Below, in pieces: positions 1-8,387 of a stretch of DNA of 53,125 nucleotides. Where the stretch lies: the NCBI RefSeq assembly GCF_011038785.1, contig NZ_JAAKDT010000020.1, positions 1 to 53,125 of the forward strand. Direction: 5' to 3'. The stretch is from Parabacteroides sp. ZJ-118. GTDB lineage: Bacteria; Bacteroidota; Bacteroidia; Bacteroidales; Tannerellaceae. The notes below the pieces were generated by a model that saw only the letters and a program-made list of their open reading frames with translations, had not been told where the DNA came from and searched no databases. The stretch's first letter is position 1. Each line of letters opens with the position of its first letter. The position numbers were made by a program, and so were the translations under genes.

Positions 1-183
1 ATCTCCAAAGAGACAGTCCAACTCTCCGTAGCCCAACAAATATGGGACATCCTTCAGGAACTGGTCACGGCAATAGCGAGAGCCTTCGGATTGCTGGACG
101 AAGAAGTCTATGATGCGGTGATTAATCATTCTGATGAGATAGCTCATATCGCTAAATTCTACAATATGGAATCAGCAAGTTGA
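1..183 (+). CDS. C-terminal end of an unrecognised gene
   Basis: An open frame enters from the left edge and ends at TGA 181-183, giving the last 60 residues of a protein. The visible part is mostly predicted helix with many acidic residues (LLDEEVYDAV, HSDEIAHIAKFYNM) and has no motif I recognise. What follows is mobile-element debris, so this could itself be a relic. No function can be assigned. Confidence 0.45.
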   Translation: MSKETVQLSVAQQIWDILQELVTAIARAFGLLDEEVYDAVINHSDEIAHIAKFYNMESAS

Positions 184-308
184 ACTTGCGAAACTTGAAT
201 CAATTAAATTTTTAAACATCTCTCTTATGCACAAAGGTTTACATCTGCCAAACGATGTCCGGGTTTTGAAAAGCCTACCTTTGCATCTGATTCTAAATCG
301 AAGCAGAT

Positions 309-521
309 ATGCATATAGGGAAGTTCGTTTTTGCACAGATAACCCAGTTTCTTCCGCAGAGACAATTCAGGCGCATACTCGCCAAGTACGACGACAAGAC
401 CAAAGGCTGGTCGATGTCTCATTGGAACCACTTGCTGGTTCCTATCTTTGGCCAACTTACGAGTTGTGATACGCTTCGGGAACTGACAGATATTACAATT
501 GCACATGCTGTGTACTCCTGA
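309..521 (+). pseudogene. IS4-type transposase N-terminal remnant (DUF4372-like)
   Basis: The 70 codons encode the characteristic start of Bacteroidetes IS4-group transposases that carry a DUF4372 domain: MHIGKFVFAQITQFLPQR, then SHWNHLL and FGQLTSCDTLREL. These match my memory of that family's N-terminus, where the pattern is NxGKxVFAQ followed by FGQLTSRDSLRDL. Intact members are roughly 380 or more residues and carry a DDE catalytic core. Here the frame stops at TGA 519-521 and no catalytic core follows, so only a fragment of the first domain remains. It is probably an old insertion truncated by later rearrangements. The opposite-strand frames over the same bases do not resemble proteins. 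Confidence 0.7.
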
Positions 522-833
522 TTTTGGTTGACTCGTTGAAGCCTATGTTTGTAAAAATGGTTGACTTCAACATCTTTAATCTCTGCATAAGGTTGACCGG
601 TTTCGCCATATTGCCTGTTATCCCTATCGGAAGTTGACAATTGGTTCCATCTCAAGCAGCCCATCAGTCCGTTCAAACGGATATGCATGATTCCGTCTTT
701 TTCTTGGCAACATTTGGTGGGGCTCAAAGCCCCGTCAAATGTTTAAGCTTCAAACGGCTTACGCTGTCATCCGCCTTTTTCTTGGCAGCGCAAATGTAGC
801 CTTTATTTCTGAATGAGGTTGACTTGTCGTCCA
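522..833. other. non-coding debris between two IS remnants
   Basis: I find no credible gene here. The stretch contains GGTTGAC four times (near 527, 558, 590 and 810), which may be parts of insertion-sequence ends, but no clean inverted repeat or target duplication is visible. It links an IS4-like fragment to an IS3-like fragment. Confidence 0.4.
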
Positions 834-965
834 TCATTCTTCCTCCTTTAGGTATTTTTCCCTTCTTCTATCCCATTTTGCAGCCATTGGCCCGGTCGTT
901 TCCCGGCATTCGGCAGGCTTCATCATATCCAAGCTCATGTGTGGGCGTCGTTCATTATAAAAGGC
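834..965 (-). pseudogene. IS3-family transposase C-terminal remnant
   Basis: Read on the minus strand this encodes about 44 residues ending at TGA (834-836). They contain the signature end of IS3-family (IS150-like) transposases: IAFYNERRPHMSLDMMKPAE, the short segment that follows the last acidic residue of the DDE core. The rest of the transposase is absent. The upper boundary coincides, within some 20 bases, with the point where a glycosyltransferase reading frame begins on the plus strand. The simplest reading is that an IS3 element inserted into that gene and was later deleted except for this end. The exact junction (about 960-985) cannot be fixed by eye. Confidence 0.7.
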
Positions 966-1583
966 TATCCTCTTTTTGTATGCGTCGGAATTATCAATGC
1001 CTACAATTTCATGGACGGTATCAATGGCATAACCGGTGGTTACTCGCTCGCTGTCCTTGCCCCGCTGATTTACCTTAATCGACAGCTCCATTTCATGGAT
1101 ATGCCGTTCCTGTATGTGACCGGGCTCAGCCTGTTGGTCTTCTGTTTCTTCAACTTCCGCAAGAAAGCCAAGTGCTTTGCCGGGGATGTCGGCTCGATCA
1201 CCATCGCATTCATTTTGTTGTTCGCTCTTGGCAAACTGATACTACAAACCGGCGACTTCTCCTATATCGTCTTCCTTGCTGTCTATGGTGTGGATTCGGT
1301 GTTGACGATCTGTCACCGTATCCAACTGCATGAAAATCTTGGTAAGGCACACCGAAAACACGCCTATCAGCTGATGGCCAACGAGCTGAAGATTCCGCAT
1401 GTGCAGGTATCCCTGTTCTATATGGCTATCCAGCTCGCAATATCCTTCGGCATGATTTTCTGTCAGATAAACCATTACGTTTATCTCGGCATCACAATCA
1501 TTGTATTGATGATTGCGTACCTTCTTTTCATGAAGAAGAACTATCATCTCCACGAAGCCTATCTCAAATCCCGACAATCATGA
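966..1583 (+). pseudogene. MraY/WecA-family glycosyltransferase, N-terminally truncated
   Basis: This is the C-terminal part, about 200 residues, of an undecaprenyl-phosphate sugar-1-phosphate transferase. Such enzymes start lipid-linked glycan assembly in the inner membrane. Two diagnostic motifs are visible: NAYNFMDGINGI (the NxxNxxDGxDGL-type Mg/substrate motif) and FAGDVGS (the GDxGS motif). They are followed by several hydrophobic membrane segments and a cytoplasmic HRKHAYQLM stretch typical of the Bacteroides capsule-locus members. Intact homologues are about 300-350 residues; the first membrane helices are missing and are replaced by IS3 debris. The frame overlaps the next one by 4 bases (ATGA). 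In Bacteroides such genes often lie at the end of capsular polysaccharide loci, so this is probably the broken tail of one. Confidence 0.75.
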
Positions 1584-1975
1584 TAATTAACGACGAACTA
1601 CTTGATGAAAAGATAGAATATGGTTTTGCCTGGCACATGAGCGGCAAGGGGGTGAACAATCCCTGCAAACCGATGAAGATCTCCGTGTCCGAATACTTCA
1701 GCAAAGTGTTCGCCAAAATCGTGCACGGATGCACCGATTACAGCAACATGCTCCCTCATGAACATGGATCTAAATGTTTTCTTATCTCACTGGCCTATAA
1801 ATCGAGATTTATATCTAAATTTGCCAATGCATATAAAGAATTTAACTATGAAGTATTTAGATCCGAAAGCCGACCTGACATTCAAGCGGGTATTCGGCGA
1901 ACATCCCGATTTGGTGATCAGCTTGTTGAATGCGTTGTTGCCCATAACGGAGGAGGATGCGATAACCGAGATTGA
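1580..1975 (+). CDS. short unrecognised ORF coupled to the glycosyltransferase remnant
   Basis: The start codon overlaps the glycosyltransferase stop by 4 bases, which suggests the two were once translated together. Only the first 55-60 codons look like genuine protein (for example VSEYFSKVFAKIVHGCTDYS). After about 1755 the frame runs out of phase across the promoter and start of the next gene, so the product is probably truncated and joined to unrelated sequence by a rearrangement. I do not recognise the family. It could be a partial capsule-locus gene or non-functional. Confidence 0.3.
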   Translation: MIINDELLDEKIEYGFAWHMSGKGVNNPCKPMKISVSEYFSKVFAKIVHGCTDYSNMLPHEHGSKCFLISLAYKSRFISKFANAYKEFNYEVFRSESRPDIQAGIRRTSRFGDQLVECVVAHNGGGCDNRD

Positions 1976-2696
1976 GTATCTTCCGGCAGATATGGTGCCG
2001 GACAATCCTTTGCGTAAATATAGTATAGTGGATGTGCGTTGTCGCGACAAGAAAGGGCGGCAATATTTGGTGGAGATGCAGACGGTATGGTCTGCGGAGT
2101 TTCGGCAACGAGTGTTGTTCAATGCCTCGAAAGCGTATGTGCGTCAGTTGGGTAAGGGAGAGCAATACGAGTTGTTGCAACCTGTTTATTCATTGAATCT
2201 GGTGAACGATATTTTCGAGCCAGACTTGAAAGGCTTCTACCATCATTATAAGTTTGTTCACGTGGAGCATACCGACCGGGTTATTGACGGTTTACAACTC
2301 GTCTTTGTAGAACTTCCTAAGTTTACTCCTCATACGTATTCCGAGAAAAAGATGCAAGTGTTGTGGCTTCGTTACTTGACGGAGATTGACGAGAATACCC
2401 GTGTGGCTCCCGATGAGTTGCAAGCGGATCCAGCGATCAGCAAGGCTTTGAGCATATTGGAAGAGTCCGCTTTCAGTGAAGAGGAGTTGGCTCGATACGA
2501 AGGCTTCTGGGATATGATTAGCGTAGAAAAAACACTCTATAATAGTGGATGGCGTAAAGGGGTAGCTGAAGGAAAGGCTGAAGGACGGGCTGAAGCGATC
2601 TTCCAAACTGCTTCAAATTTAAAGAATTTGGGTATCTCGATCGAGATAATTTCTCAATCGACAGGTCTATCTATAGAGGAAATCATGAATCTTTAA
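1848..2696 (+). CDS. Rpn-family PD-(D/E)XK nuclease / transposase-like protein
   Basis: The 282-residue product begins MKYLDPKADLTFKRVFG, the hallmark N-terminus of the Rpn (recombination-promoting nuclease, formerly 'transposase_31') family. The nuclease core is visible as an acidic residue in YSIVDVRC followed by YLVEMQ, the D...ExQ/ExK pattern of PD-(D/E)XK enzymes. The C-terminus has the usual lysine/glutamate-rich repeat (KGVAEGKAEGRAEA) that precedes a short helical tail. I chose the ATG at 1848 because homologues start there and a TAAATTTG element (1816-1823), matching the Bacteroidetes -7 consensus, lies just upstream; an upstream ATG at 1758 would put it inside the coding region. These genes are common and multicopy in Bacteroides; Rpn proteins cut DNA and stimulate recombination, but the role of this copy is unknown. 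The next gene starts 1 base after its stop. Confidence 0.85.
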   Translation: MKYLDPKADLTFKRVFGEHPDLVISLLNALLPITEEDAITEIEYLPADMVPDNPLRKYSIVDVRCRDKKGRQYLVEMQTVWSAEFRQRVLFNASKAYVRQLGKGEQYELLQPVYSLNLVNDIFEPDLKGFYHHYKFVHVEHTDRVIDGLQLVFVELPKFTPHTYSEKKMQVLWLRYLTEIDENTRVAPDELQADPAISKALSILEESAFSEEELARYEGFWDMISVEKTLYNSGWRKGVAEGKAEGRAEAIFQTASNLKNLGISIEIISQSTGLSIEEIMNL

Positions 2697-2697
2697 A

Positions 2698-5526
2698 ATG
2701 AGTATGATAAAAAGATATTCTATCTTAACGGCAATCCTGCTCTGTTTCGTCGCTTTCACACAAGTGATGGCACAAGACATGCAGGAGCCAGAACCGCTTC
2801 CGATCGATCCAAAGGTTCGATACGGGGAATTGAGTAACGGATTGATCTACTATATCCGTCACAATGACCAGCCCAAAGACCGGGCAGACTTTTACATCGC
2901 CCAAAACGTAGGCTCCATCTTAGAGGAAGAGAACCAACGAGGTCTGGCTCACTTCTTGGAACATATGGCTTTCGACGGCAGTAGGAACTTCCCGAATAAC
3001 GGGATGGACGAATATATCGAGAGCGTAGGTATGCGCAGCGGGGAAAACTTCAATGCCTATACCTCCTTTGATGAGACCGTCTATATGATTGCCAACGCCC
3101 CCGTCAACAAAAGCGGAGTGGTTGATTCTTGCTTATTGATCCTTCATGATTGGTCCGGGTTCTTAGCCTTGACTGACTCGGCTATCCAGAAAGAACGTGG
3201 TGTCATCCGTGAGGAATGGCGTACCCGACAGGATGCCCAGACCCGTCTGTGGGAGCAGCAACTACCCAAGATGTACCCGGGAAGCCGTTACGCGAACCGG
3301 ATGCCGATCGGCTCGATCGACGTAATCGAGAACTTCAAGCCGGACGAGTTACGGGCTTACTACAAGAAATGGTATCGTCCGGACTTGCAAGCGATTATCA
3401 TCGTGGGAGACGTAAATGTAGATCAAGTGGAGACAACGATCAAGAAGATGTTCGCCGATGTCCCCACCCCGGTTAATCCGGCAAAACGTAAACAAGTACC
3501 GGTTCCCGACAATGATCTACCTCTGATCTCGATCGCCAAAGACAAGGAGGCATCCAATACAATCCTTTATATCTTCTATAAACACGATAAATTGCCCGAC
3601 GACTTGAATCGTACGATTGCCGGATTGGTAAAGGATTATATTCAGCAAATATGCGCATCGATCATGGACGAGCGTTTCGACGACATCTTGCATCAAGCAA
3701 ATCCTCCGTTTATCTATGCCCAAGCCTACGACGATGACAATTTCATGATCGCAAAGAGCAAGGGGGCATGGACTGTAGCCGCTCTTGCCAAGGAAGGTGA
3801 AATCGATTCCACATTGACCACGCTTGTCAATGAGACTCAACGGGTAAAACAATATGGCTTTACGCCATCCGAATATGAACGGGCACGCATCAACGTGTTG
3901 AAACAATACGAGTCTGCTTACAACGAGCGGAATAACCAAAAGAACGACGCTTATGTCCGTGAATATGTGAACCATTTCACCAACGGCGGTTATATCCCGG
4001 GCATTGAGATGGAATACACACTGTTGAACCAGATCGCCCCCAATATTCCGGTAGAGCAAGTCAACCAATATATCCAAGATATGATCGGAGAGGATAATAT
4101 CGTGATCGGGTTAACCGGACCGGATAAAGAGGGTATCAAATACCCGACTGAGGAGAGCCTGCTCCGTACATTTCTCAAAGCGAGACAAATGCCGGTAGAA
4201 CCGTATAAGGAAACCGTCTCCAACGAACCTTTGGTCCCAACCTTGCCAACTCCGGGCCAGATCACGGAGACAAAGACCGATCAGCGTTTCGGAGCGACAG
4301 TATTTACCTTAAGTAATGGTATCAAGGTGGTATTAAAGCCTACCGAATTCAAGAAAGACGAGATCATCATGACCGCTACCAGCCCAGGAGGAGGCACTTT
4401 ATTCGGCACGAAGGATATTGATAACTTAAAAGTTTTCAATGACGTGATCGAGATAGGTGGATTGGGCAATTTCTCCGCCACGGATCTAAGTAAGCGTTTG
4501 GCCGGGAAGAAGGTATCTTGCGCCCTATCGCTCAGTCAAGATAGTGAGAACGTGAACGGAATGGCCGCTCCTTCCGATTTGCAAACCTTATTCGAGTTAA
4601 TTTACCTCGGCTTCACGGCTCCTCGTATGGATGAGCAGGCCTACGCTTCTTTCGAGACACGGACAAAAGCGCAACTGCAGAACATGGAATTAAATCCGAT
4701 GGTGGCTTTCAGTGACTCTTTGTCTAAAGCGGTTTATGGAGATAATCCTCGTGCGTCACGTCTTCGTCCACAGGATTTCGCGCATATCAGTTATTCTCGT
4801 ATCATGGAGATGCGCAAGGAGCGCTTCTCGGATGCTTCCGATTTCGTATTCACGTTTGTAGGTAATATTCGGATCGATAGTATCCGTCCGTATATAGAGC
4901 AGTATTTAGCGACATTGCCATCTCAGGGAACAATTGAGAAGGGAAATCCCGCGAAGGTTCCATCAATGCGTAAAGGAGACTATATAAATCATTTCAACCG
5001 CTCCATGGAAATCCCGAAAGTGACGGTAGCCAACCTCTATACCGGACAGATGGAGTACAATCTGGAGAATATCATCACCGCTACTGCATTGAAACAAGTA
5101 ATGGACTTGGTATATTATGAGAAAGTACGCGAGAAAGAAGGGGGAACGTATGGCGTCAGTGTATCCGCCAGAATCTCTCCTTTCCCGGAAGGAAGAACGA
5201 CTTTACAGGTATTCTTCGATACGGACCCGGCTAAGTGGAAGCAGATGAACACGATTGTCCGCAATGAGTTGAAACGGCTTTCCGAGGTAGGTCCTCGTCA
5301 GGAAGACTTCAAGAAAACACAGGATAATCTGCTGAAACGTCACGCAGAAATCTTGCAGGAGAACAGCTATTGGTTGAACGTATTGGATAATTATTATTAT
5401 AAGGGATTTGATACTGATACGGATTATGAATCGATTGTTAAGGGGCTGACTCCAGAAAAGATAAAAGCATTTGCCCAAAAACTTTTGGGACAGGATAACC
5501 AAGTAGAAGTTATCATGCAGCCCTGA
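2698..5526 (+). CDS. secreted M16-family zinc metallopeptidase (insulinase/pitrilysin type)
   Basis: A 942-residue protein with an N-terminal signal peptide ending near residue 25 (...FTQVMAQD), so probably periplasmic. The catalytic zinc-binding inverted motif HFLEH is at residues 85-89, within the AHFLEHMAFDG context typical of M16. The protein holds the usual two peptidase halves: an active N-terminal half and a degenerate C-terminal half with the R/Y-type substrate motif (REKEGGTYGVSV, around residue 825). Length fits the ~930-residue PqqL-like Bacteroidetes members. It starts one base after the Rpn stop, though the two genes need not share a function. A strong hairpin follows 17 bases after its stop. 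Its substrate is not evident from sequence; family members degrade peptides. Confidence 0.92.
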   Translation: MSMIKRYSILTAILLCFVAFTQVMAQDMQEPEPLPIDPKVRYGELSNGLIYYIRHNDQPKDRADFYIAQNVGSILEEENQRGLAHFLEHMAFDGSRNFPNNGMDEYIESVGMRSGENFNAYTSFDETVYMIANAPVNKSGVVDSCLLILHDWSGFLALTDSAIQKERGVIREEWRTRQDAQTRLWEQQLPKMYPGSRYANRMPIGSIDVIENFKPDELRAYYKKWYRPDLQAIIIVGDVNVDQVETTIKKMFADVPTPVNPAKRKQVPVPDNDLPLISIAKDKEASNTILYIFYKHDKLPDDLNRTIAGLVKDYIQQICASIMDERFDDILHQANPPFIYAQAYDDDNFMIAKSKGAWTVAALAKEGEIDSTLTTLVNETQRVKQYGFTPSEYERARINVLKQYESAYNERNNQKNDAYVREYVNHFTNGGYIPGIEMEYTLLNQIAPNIPVEQVNQYIQDMIGEDNIVIGLTGPDKEGIKYPTEESLLRTFLKARQMPVEPYKETVSNEPLVPTLPTPGQITETKTDQRFGATVFTLSNGIKVVLKPTEFKKDEIIMTATSPGGGTLFGTKDIDNLKVFNDVIEIGGLGNFSATDLSKRLAGKKVSCALSLSQDSENVNGMAAPSDLQTLFELIYLGFTAPRMDEQAYASFETRTKAQLQNMELNPMVAFSDSLSKAVYGDNPRASRLRPQDFAHISYSRIMEMRKERFSDASDFVFTFVGNIRIDSIRPYIEQYLATLPSQGTIEKGNPAKVPSMRKGDYINHFNRSMEIPKVTVANLYTGQMEYNLENIITATALKQVMDLVYYEKVREKEGGTYGVSVSARISPFPEGRTTLQVFFDTDPAKWKQMNTIVRNELKRLSEVGPRQEDFKKTQDNLLKRHAEILQENSYWLNVLDNYYYKGFDTDTDYESIVKGLTPEKIKAFAQKLLGQDNQVEVIMQP

Positions 5527-5542
5527 GACCGGATACTTTCTC

Positions 5543-5580
5543 AAAAAAGAGAGAGGTCAAAATTGACCTCTCTCTTTTTT
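5543..5580. terminator. strong bidirectional hairpin terminator
   Basis: An 18-bp perfect inverted repeat with a 2-base loop, starting with six A and ending with six T, lies 17 bases after the M16 peptidase stop. The A-run and T-run make it usable in both directions: for the peptidase on the plus strand and for tRNA-Gln (whose 3' end is at 5587) on the minus strand. Confidence 0.88.
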
Positions 5581-5586
5581 GCTGAG

Positions 5587-5657
5587 TTGTCTCACGAGGA
5601 TTCGAACCTCGACAGACAGAACCAAAAACTGTAGTGCTACCATTACACCATGAGACA
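5587..5657 (-). tRNA. tRNA-Gln (anticodon TTG)
   Basis: Reading the minus strand gives a 71-nt cloverleaf. The acceptor stem TGTCTCA pairs with TGAGACA and the discriminator is A. The D arm is GTG/CAC around TAATGGTAG, the T arm is CGAGG-TTCGAAT-CCTCG, and the anticodon loop is TTTTGGT with anticodon TTG. The 3' CCA is not encoded, as usual in Bacteroidetes. The last anticodon-stem pair is a T-T mismatch (31-39), which relatives, as I remember them, have as T-A. A near-consensus promoter lies 26 bases upstream. Confidence 0.92.
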
Positions 5658-5682
5658 ATCCGACTGCTCTATGAAAGCGACG

Positions 5683-5713
5683 CAAAGGTAAGAATAAAAT
5701 CTTACCTCGCAAA
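5683..5713 (-). promoter_or_regulatory. Bacteroidetes-type promoter of tRNA-Gln
   Basis: On the minus strand a TTTG (-33) at 5710-5713 is followed after 19 bases by TACCTTTG (-7) at 5683-5690, an exact match to the TTTG-N19-TAnnTTTG consensus of the Bacteroidetes primary sigma factor. The expected start is a few bases upstream of the tRNA 5' end at 5657. Confidence 0.8.
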
Positions 5714-5728
5714 CTTTTTCGTTATTTT

Positions 5729-7021
5729 TTACTTAGCGATCAACAAATAATAATTTTTCTTACCCCTTTGAACCAATAAATACTTATCGTCAAGCAGTGA
5801 AGAGCAATCCATTACAGTATCAACCTCCGCTAATTTCTCTTTGTTAAAACTTACACCACCACTTTGTACCAATTTACGCATCTCACCTTTTGAAGGAAAG
5901 ATAGCGGCTTTCTCAGTACATAAATCAACAGCCTTGATTCCCGCAGCCAATTCATCACGGGAGATATCGAAATGAGGAACACCTTCGAATACGGCTAGCA
6001 ACGTATCCTCATCCAATTTCAACAAAGCCTCGTGAGTGGAGTTACCAAACAAGATATTGGAAGCCTCTACAGCGGCCTCATAATCTTCCAAAGAGTGAAC
6101 CATGACAGTCACCTCTTTCGCCAAACGTTTCTGCAACGGCCGCAAATGAGGAGCAACCTCTTGCTCCGCCTCCAAAACGGCGATCTCCTCTTGGCTCAAG
6201 TCCGTGAAGATCTTGATATATTTGGCGGCATCAGCATCGCTTACGTTCAACCAGAATTGATAGAATTTATACGGGGAAGTATAGCGACGATCCAACCAGA
6301 TATTACCGGATTCCGTCTTTCCGAACTTACCACCGTCGGCCTTCGTGATCAACGGACAGGTCAAGGCATAAGCCTCCCCTCCCAATGTACGACGGATCAA
6401 TTCCGTACCGGTCGTAATATTACCCCATTGATCGGTACCACCCATCTGTAGGCGGCAACCCTCATGCTTATACAAATACAAATAATCGTAGCCTTGTAGC
6501 AATTGATAAGAAAACTCGGTGAAAGACATGCCTACACTAGACTCGCGGCTCAAACGCTTCTTCACTGAATCCTTAGCCATCATGTAATTCACCGTAATAT
6601 GCTTACCGATATCGCGGATAAAATTCAAGAAAGAATAATCCTTCATCCAGTCATAGTTGTTCACCAACTTAGCGGCATTAGGAGTGTCGGAGTCAAAATC
6701 AAGGAACTTAGCCAATTGTTTCTTGATGCATTCCTGATTGTGACGGAGGGTAGCCTCGTCCAGCAAATTACGCTCGGCAGACTTCATAGACGGGTCACCG
6801 ATCATACCGGTAGCACCACCCACTAAAGCGATAGGACGATGACCGGCACGTTGGAAATGCTTCAGCATCATCACACCCACTAAGTGTCCAATATGCAAAG
6901 AGTCCGCTGTCGGGTCGATTCCTACGTAAGCCGATGTCAACTCTTTCTGCAATTGCTCTTCCGTCCCGGGCATCACATCAGCGATCATGCCCCTCCATCT
7001 TAGTTCTTCTACAAAATTCAT
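5729..7021 (-). CDS. tyrS: tyrosyl-tRNA synthetase
   Basis: A 430-residue class I aminoacyl-tRNA synthetase that charges tRNA-Tyr in the cytoplasm. The HIGH signature is exact at residues 43-46 (SLHIGHLVG) and the KMSKS-type loop appears as KFGKT near residue 230. TyrRS-specific signatures include [23 protein letters not shown] and YDYLYLY. The last ~60 residues form the S4 RNA-binding domain found in bacterial TyrRS ([16 protein letters not shown]). Length is normal. It appears monocistronic: the tRNA-Gln transcription unit is downstream in the same direction with its own promoter, and a -7 element lies upstream at 7078-7085. Confidence 0.97.
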   Translation of the reverse strand: MNFVEELRWRGMIADVMPGTEEQLQKELTSAYVGIDPTADSLHIGHLVGVMMLKHFQRAGHRPIALVGGATGMIGDPSMKSAERNLLDEATLRHNQECIKKQLAKFLDFDSDTPNAAKLVNNYDWMKDYSFLNFIRDIGKHITVNYMMAKDSVKKRLSRESSVGMSFTEFSYQLLQGYDYLYLYKHEGCRLQMGGTDQWGNITTGTELIRRTLGGEAYALTCPLITKADGGKFGKTESGNIWLDRRYTSPYKFYQFWLNVSDADAAKYIKIFTDLSQEEIAVLEAEQEVAPHLRPLQKRLAKEVTVMVHSLEDYEAAVEASNILFGNSTHEALLKLDEDTLLAVFEGVPHFDISRDELAAGIKAVDLCTEKAAIFPSKGEMRKLVQSGGVSFNKEKLAEVDTVMDCSSLLDDKYLLVQRGKKNYYLLIAK

Positions 7022-7077
7022 CGTATTAATTTATATCGTATTACGTTAATATAGTTGCCATTTTATCTCGTACGAGG

Positions 7078-7085
7078 CAAAGGTA
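7078..7085 (-). promoter_or_regulatory. -7 element for tyrS
   Basis: TACCTTTG on the minus strand matches the TAnnTTTG -7 consensus and lies about 57 bases before the tyrS start. No clear TTTG occurs 19-21 bases further upstream, so only the -7 half is supported. Confidence 0.5.
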
Positions 7086-7118
7086 CTATTTTTTAATCGA
7101 GAATCGAAAATTGATAAT

Positions 7119-7775
7119 TCATAAATATCCCTTTAGGCGGAAGATAGAACTATTTTTAGCGATTTGAATCCGTAACTTTTCTTCCGGAATATCCAACGCT
7201 TCCGCTACATTTCGATAGACCTCACGAATATCTATCGATTTATCATCGGTCTCCAAGAAAAGGGAATCAGGCCATGCCACACACAAAGCCGATGGATTAA
7301 AGCGATCTCCGAAAGAGAGATAAAACCCCAAACGAACCAATTGGGAGGCAAGTTCACTATTCCCGCGAAAACCATGGATAATCCAAGGCACCTCCGGTTT
7401 TACGGCTTTTTTACAGGCAATGAGATCCCCCCATGCTTTTACACAATGAATAATTAATGGCTTATGCGTTTCCTCCGCTAAATTGGCTTGTGCCAGAAAC
7501 ACCTCTTTTTGCAAATTCACTGGAGATTCAGCCAACGGATCAAGTCCGGCCTCCCCAATCGCCACGACTCTTGGACCGTATGCCAAGACCCTAAGTCGGT
7601 CTATCTGTTCCTTTGCATTATATATATACCACGGATGGATACCATATGAGCGAATAAACGTATCAGGAAGTGAGCCCGGCTGAATATCACCCATTGGATT
7701 CACGCTCCTATTTATAATCGCGATATCCTCCTTATGGAAAGGCATCTGATGCGTATGTATATCATAATAACCCAT
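7119..7775 (-). CDS. TatD-family metal-dependent hydrolase
   Basis: A 219-residue TIM-barrel hydrolase of the TatD type; family members are metal-dependent deoxyribonucleases. All expected metal ligands are in order: YDIHTH (HxH) at the N-terminus, GEAGLD, PLIIHC, WIIHGF and LETDD near the end. It is shorter than Escherichia coli TatD (~260) but normal for the compact Bacteroidetes form. I use the ATG at 7775, four bases after the yidD stop, because homologues begin right before the YYDIHTH strand; an in-frame ATG at 7796 would overlap yidD by 17 bases and is also possible. It is the last gene of the DUF4271-hemD-rnpA-yidD cluster. Confidence 0.88.
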   Translation of the reverse strand: MGYYDIHTHQMPFHKEDIAIINRSVNPMGDIQPGSLPDTFIRSYGIHPWYIYNAKEQIDRLRVLAYGPRVVAIGEAGLDPLAESPVNLQKEVFLAQANLAEETHKPLIIHCVKAWGDLIACKKAVKPEVPWIIHGFRGNSELASQLVRLGFYLSFGDRFNPSALCVAWPDSLFLETDDKSIDIREVYRNVAEALDIPEEKLRIQIAKNSSIFRLKGYL

Positions 7776-7779
7776 AGCG

Positions 7780-8001
7780 TTACGGAACCGGATCATAGCC
7801 GCTCCCACCCCAAGGATGGCAACGAAGTATTCGTCTAATCGCAAGATACACCCCCTTCACGGGGCCATGCTTCTTCAGAGCCTGCACCGCATATTCGGAA
7901 CAAGTGGGAGTATACCTGCACGAAGCCGGGGTCATAGGAGAGATACAATATTTATAGAAATAAACCGGCAATAAGAGTAATGTGGTGAAAAAGCGTCTCA
8001 T
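7780..8001 (-). CDS. yidD: membrane protein insertion efficiency factor YidD
   Basis: A 73-residue protein with an amphipathic N-terminal helix ([18 protein letters not shown]) and the conserved cysteine-containing core [11 protein letters not shown] followed by [16 protein letters not shown]. This is the full YidD (DUF37, COG0759) pattern. YidD sits at the inner face of the membrane and assists YidC-dependent insertion. Its start overlaps the rnpA stop by one base (TAATG), the classical rnpA-yidD arrangement; in this window no rpmH or yidC is adjacent, unlike in Proteobacteria and Firmicutes. Confidence 0.95.
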   Translation of the reverse strand: MRRFFTTLLLLPVYFYKYCISPMTPASCRYTPTCSEYAVQALKKHGPVKGVYLAIRRILRCHPWGGSGYDPVP

Positions 8002-8387
8002 TATTCTTTATCCCGAAGGATATGGATCGCTCTCTTCATTGCCTTTTCCATCGTAGCGTATGGATGGATTTCTTTATCGAGGTATAGGAATGCGATTAAC
8101 ATGCCCTTATTCTTCGCTTCCAGCAGTTCTAGTAAATCATATTTACGAACCCGGTAAGCCTCACGTACCTGTCGTTTGATCAAGTTACGTTTTACGGCTC
8201 TCTTAAATCTTTTCTTCGGTACACTCACCAAGAAAGAGGCACGGACAGGCATCTCTCCCTCCATCGGTAAATAAATGACCCGCAGCGGAAACGCCACGAA
8301 GGACTGTCCTTTTTCGAATAATAGGTCTATGTAACGTTTCCACGACAGGCGTTCTTCCTTTGAAAGGGTATACCTTTTTGTCATCAT
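8001..8387 (-). CDS. rnpA: ribonuclease P protein component
   Basis: A 128-residue basic protein that binds the catalytic RNase P RNA and helps mature tRNA 5' ends. The RNR-like signature is present as [18 protein letters not shown], preceded by the conserved PKKRFKRA and the N-terminal YTLSKEERL segment. It overlaps hemD at its start (TAATGATG) and yidD at its stop by single bases, showing tight translational coupling. Two consecutive ATG codons are available (8387 and 8384). The coupling of rnpA to hemD rather than rpmH is, from memory, normal for Bacteroidales. Confidence 0.95.
   Translation of the reverse strand: MMTKRYTLSKEERLSWKRYIDLLFEKGQSFVAFPLRVIYLPMEGEMPVRASFLVSVPKKRFKRAVKRNLIKRQVREAYRVRKYDLLELLEAKNKGMLIAFLYLDKEIHPYATMEKAMKRAIHILRDKE

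Noticed and set aside
225-727. Two minus-strand frames of about 90-100 codons
   Set aside because: The plus strand over the same bases carries the recognisable IS4-type transposase start; the minus-strand products resemble nothing.
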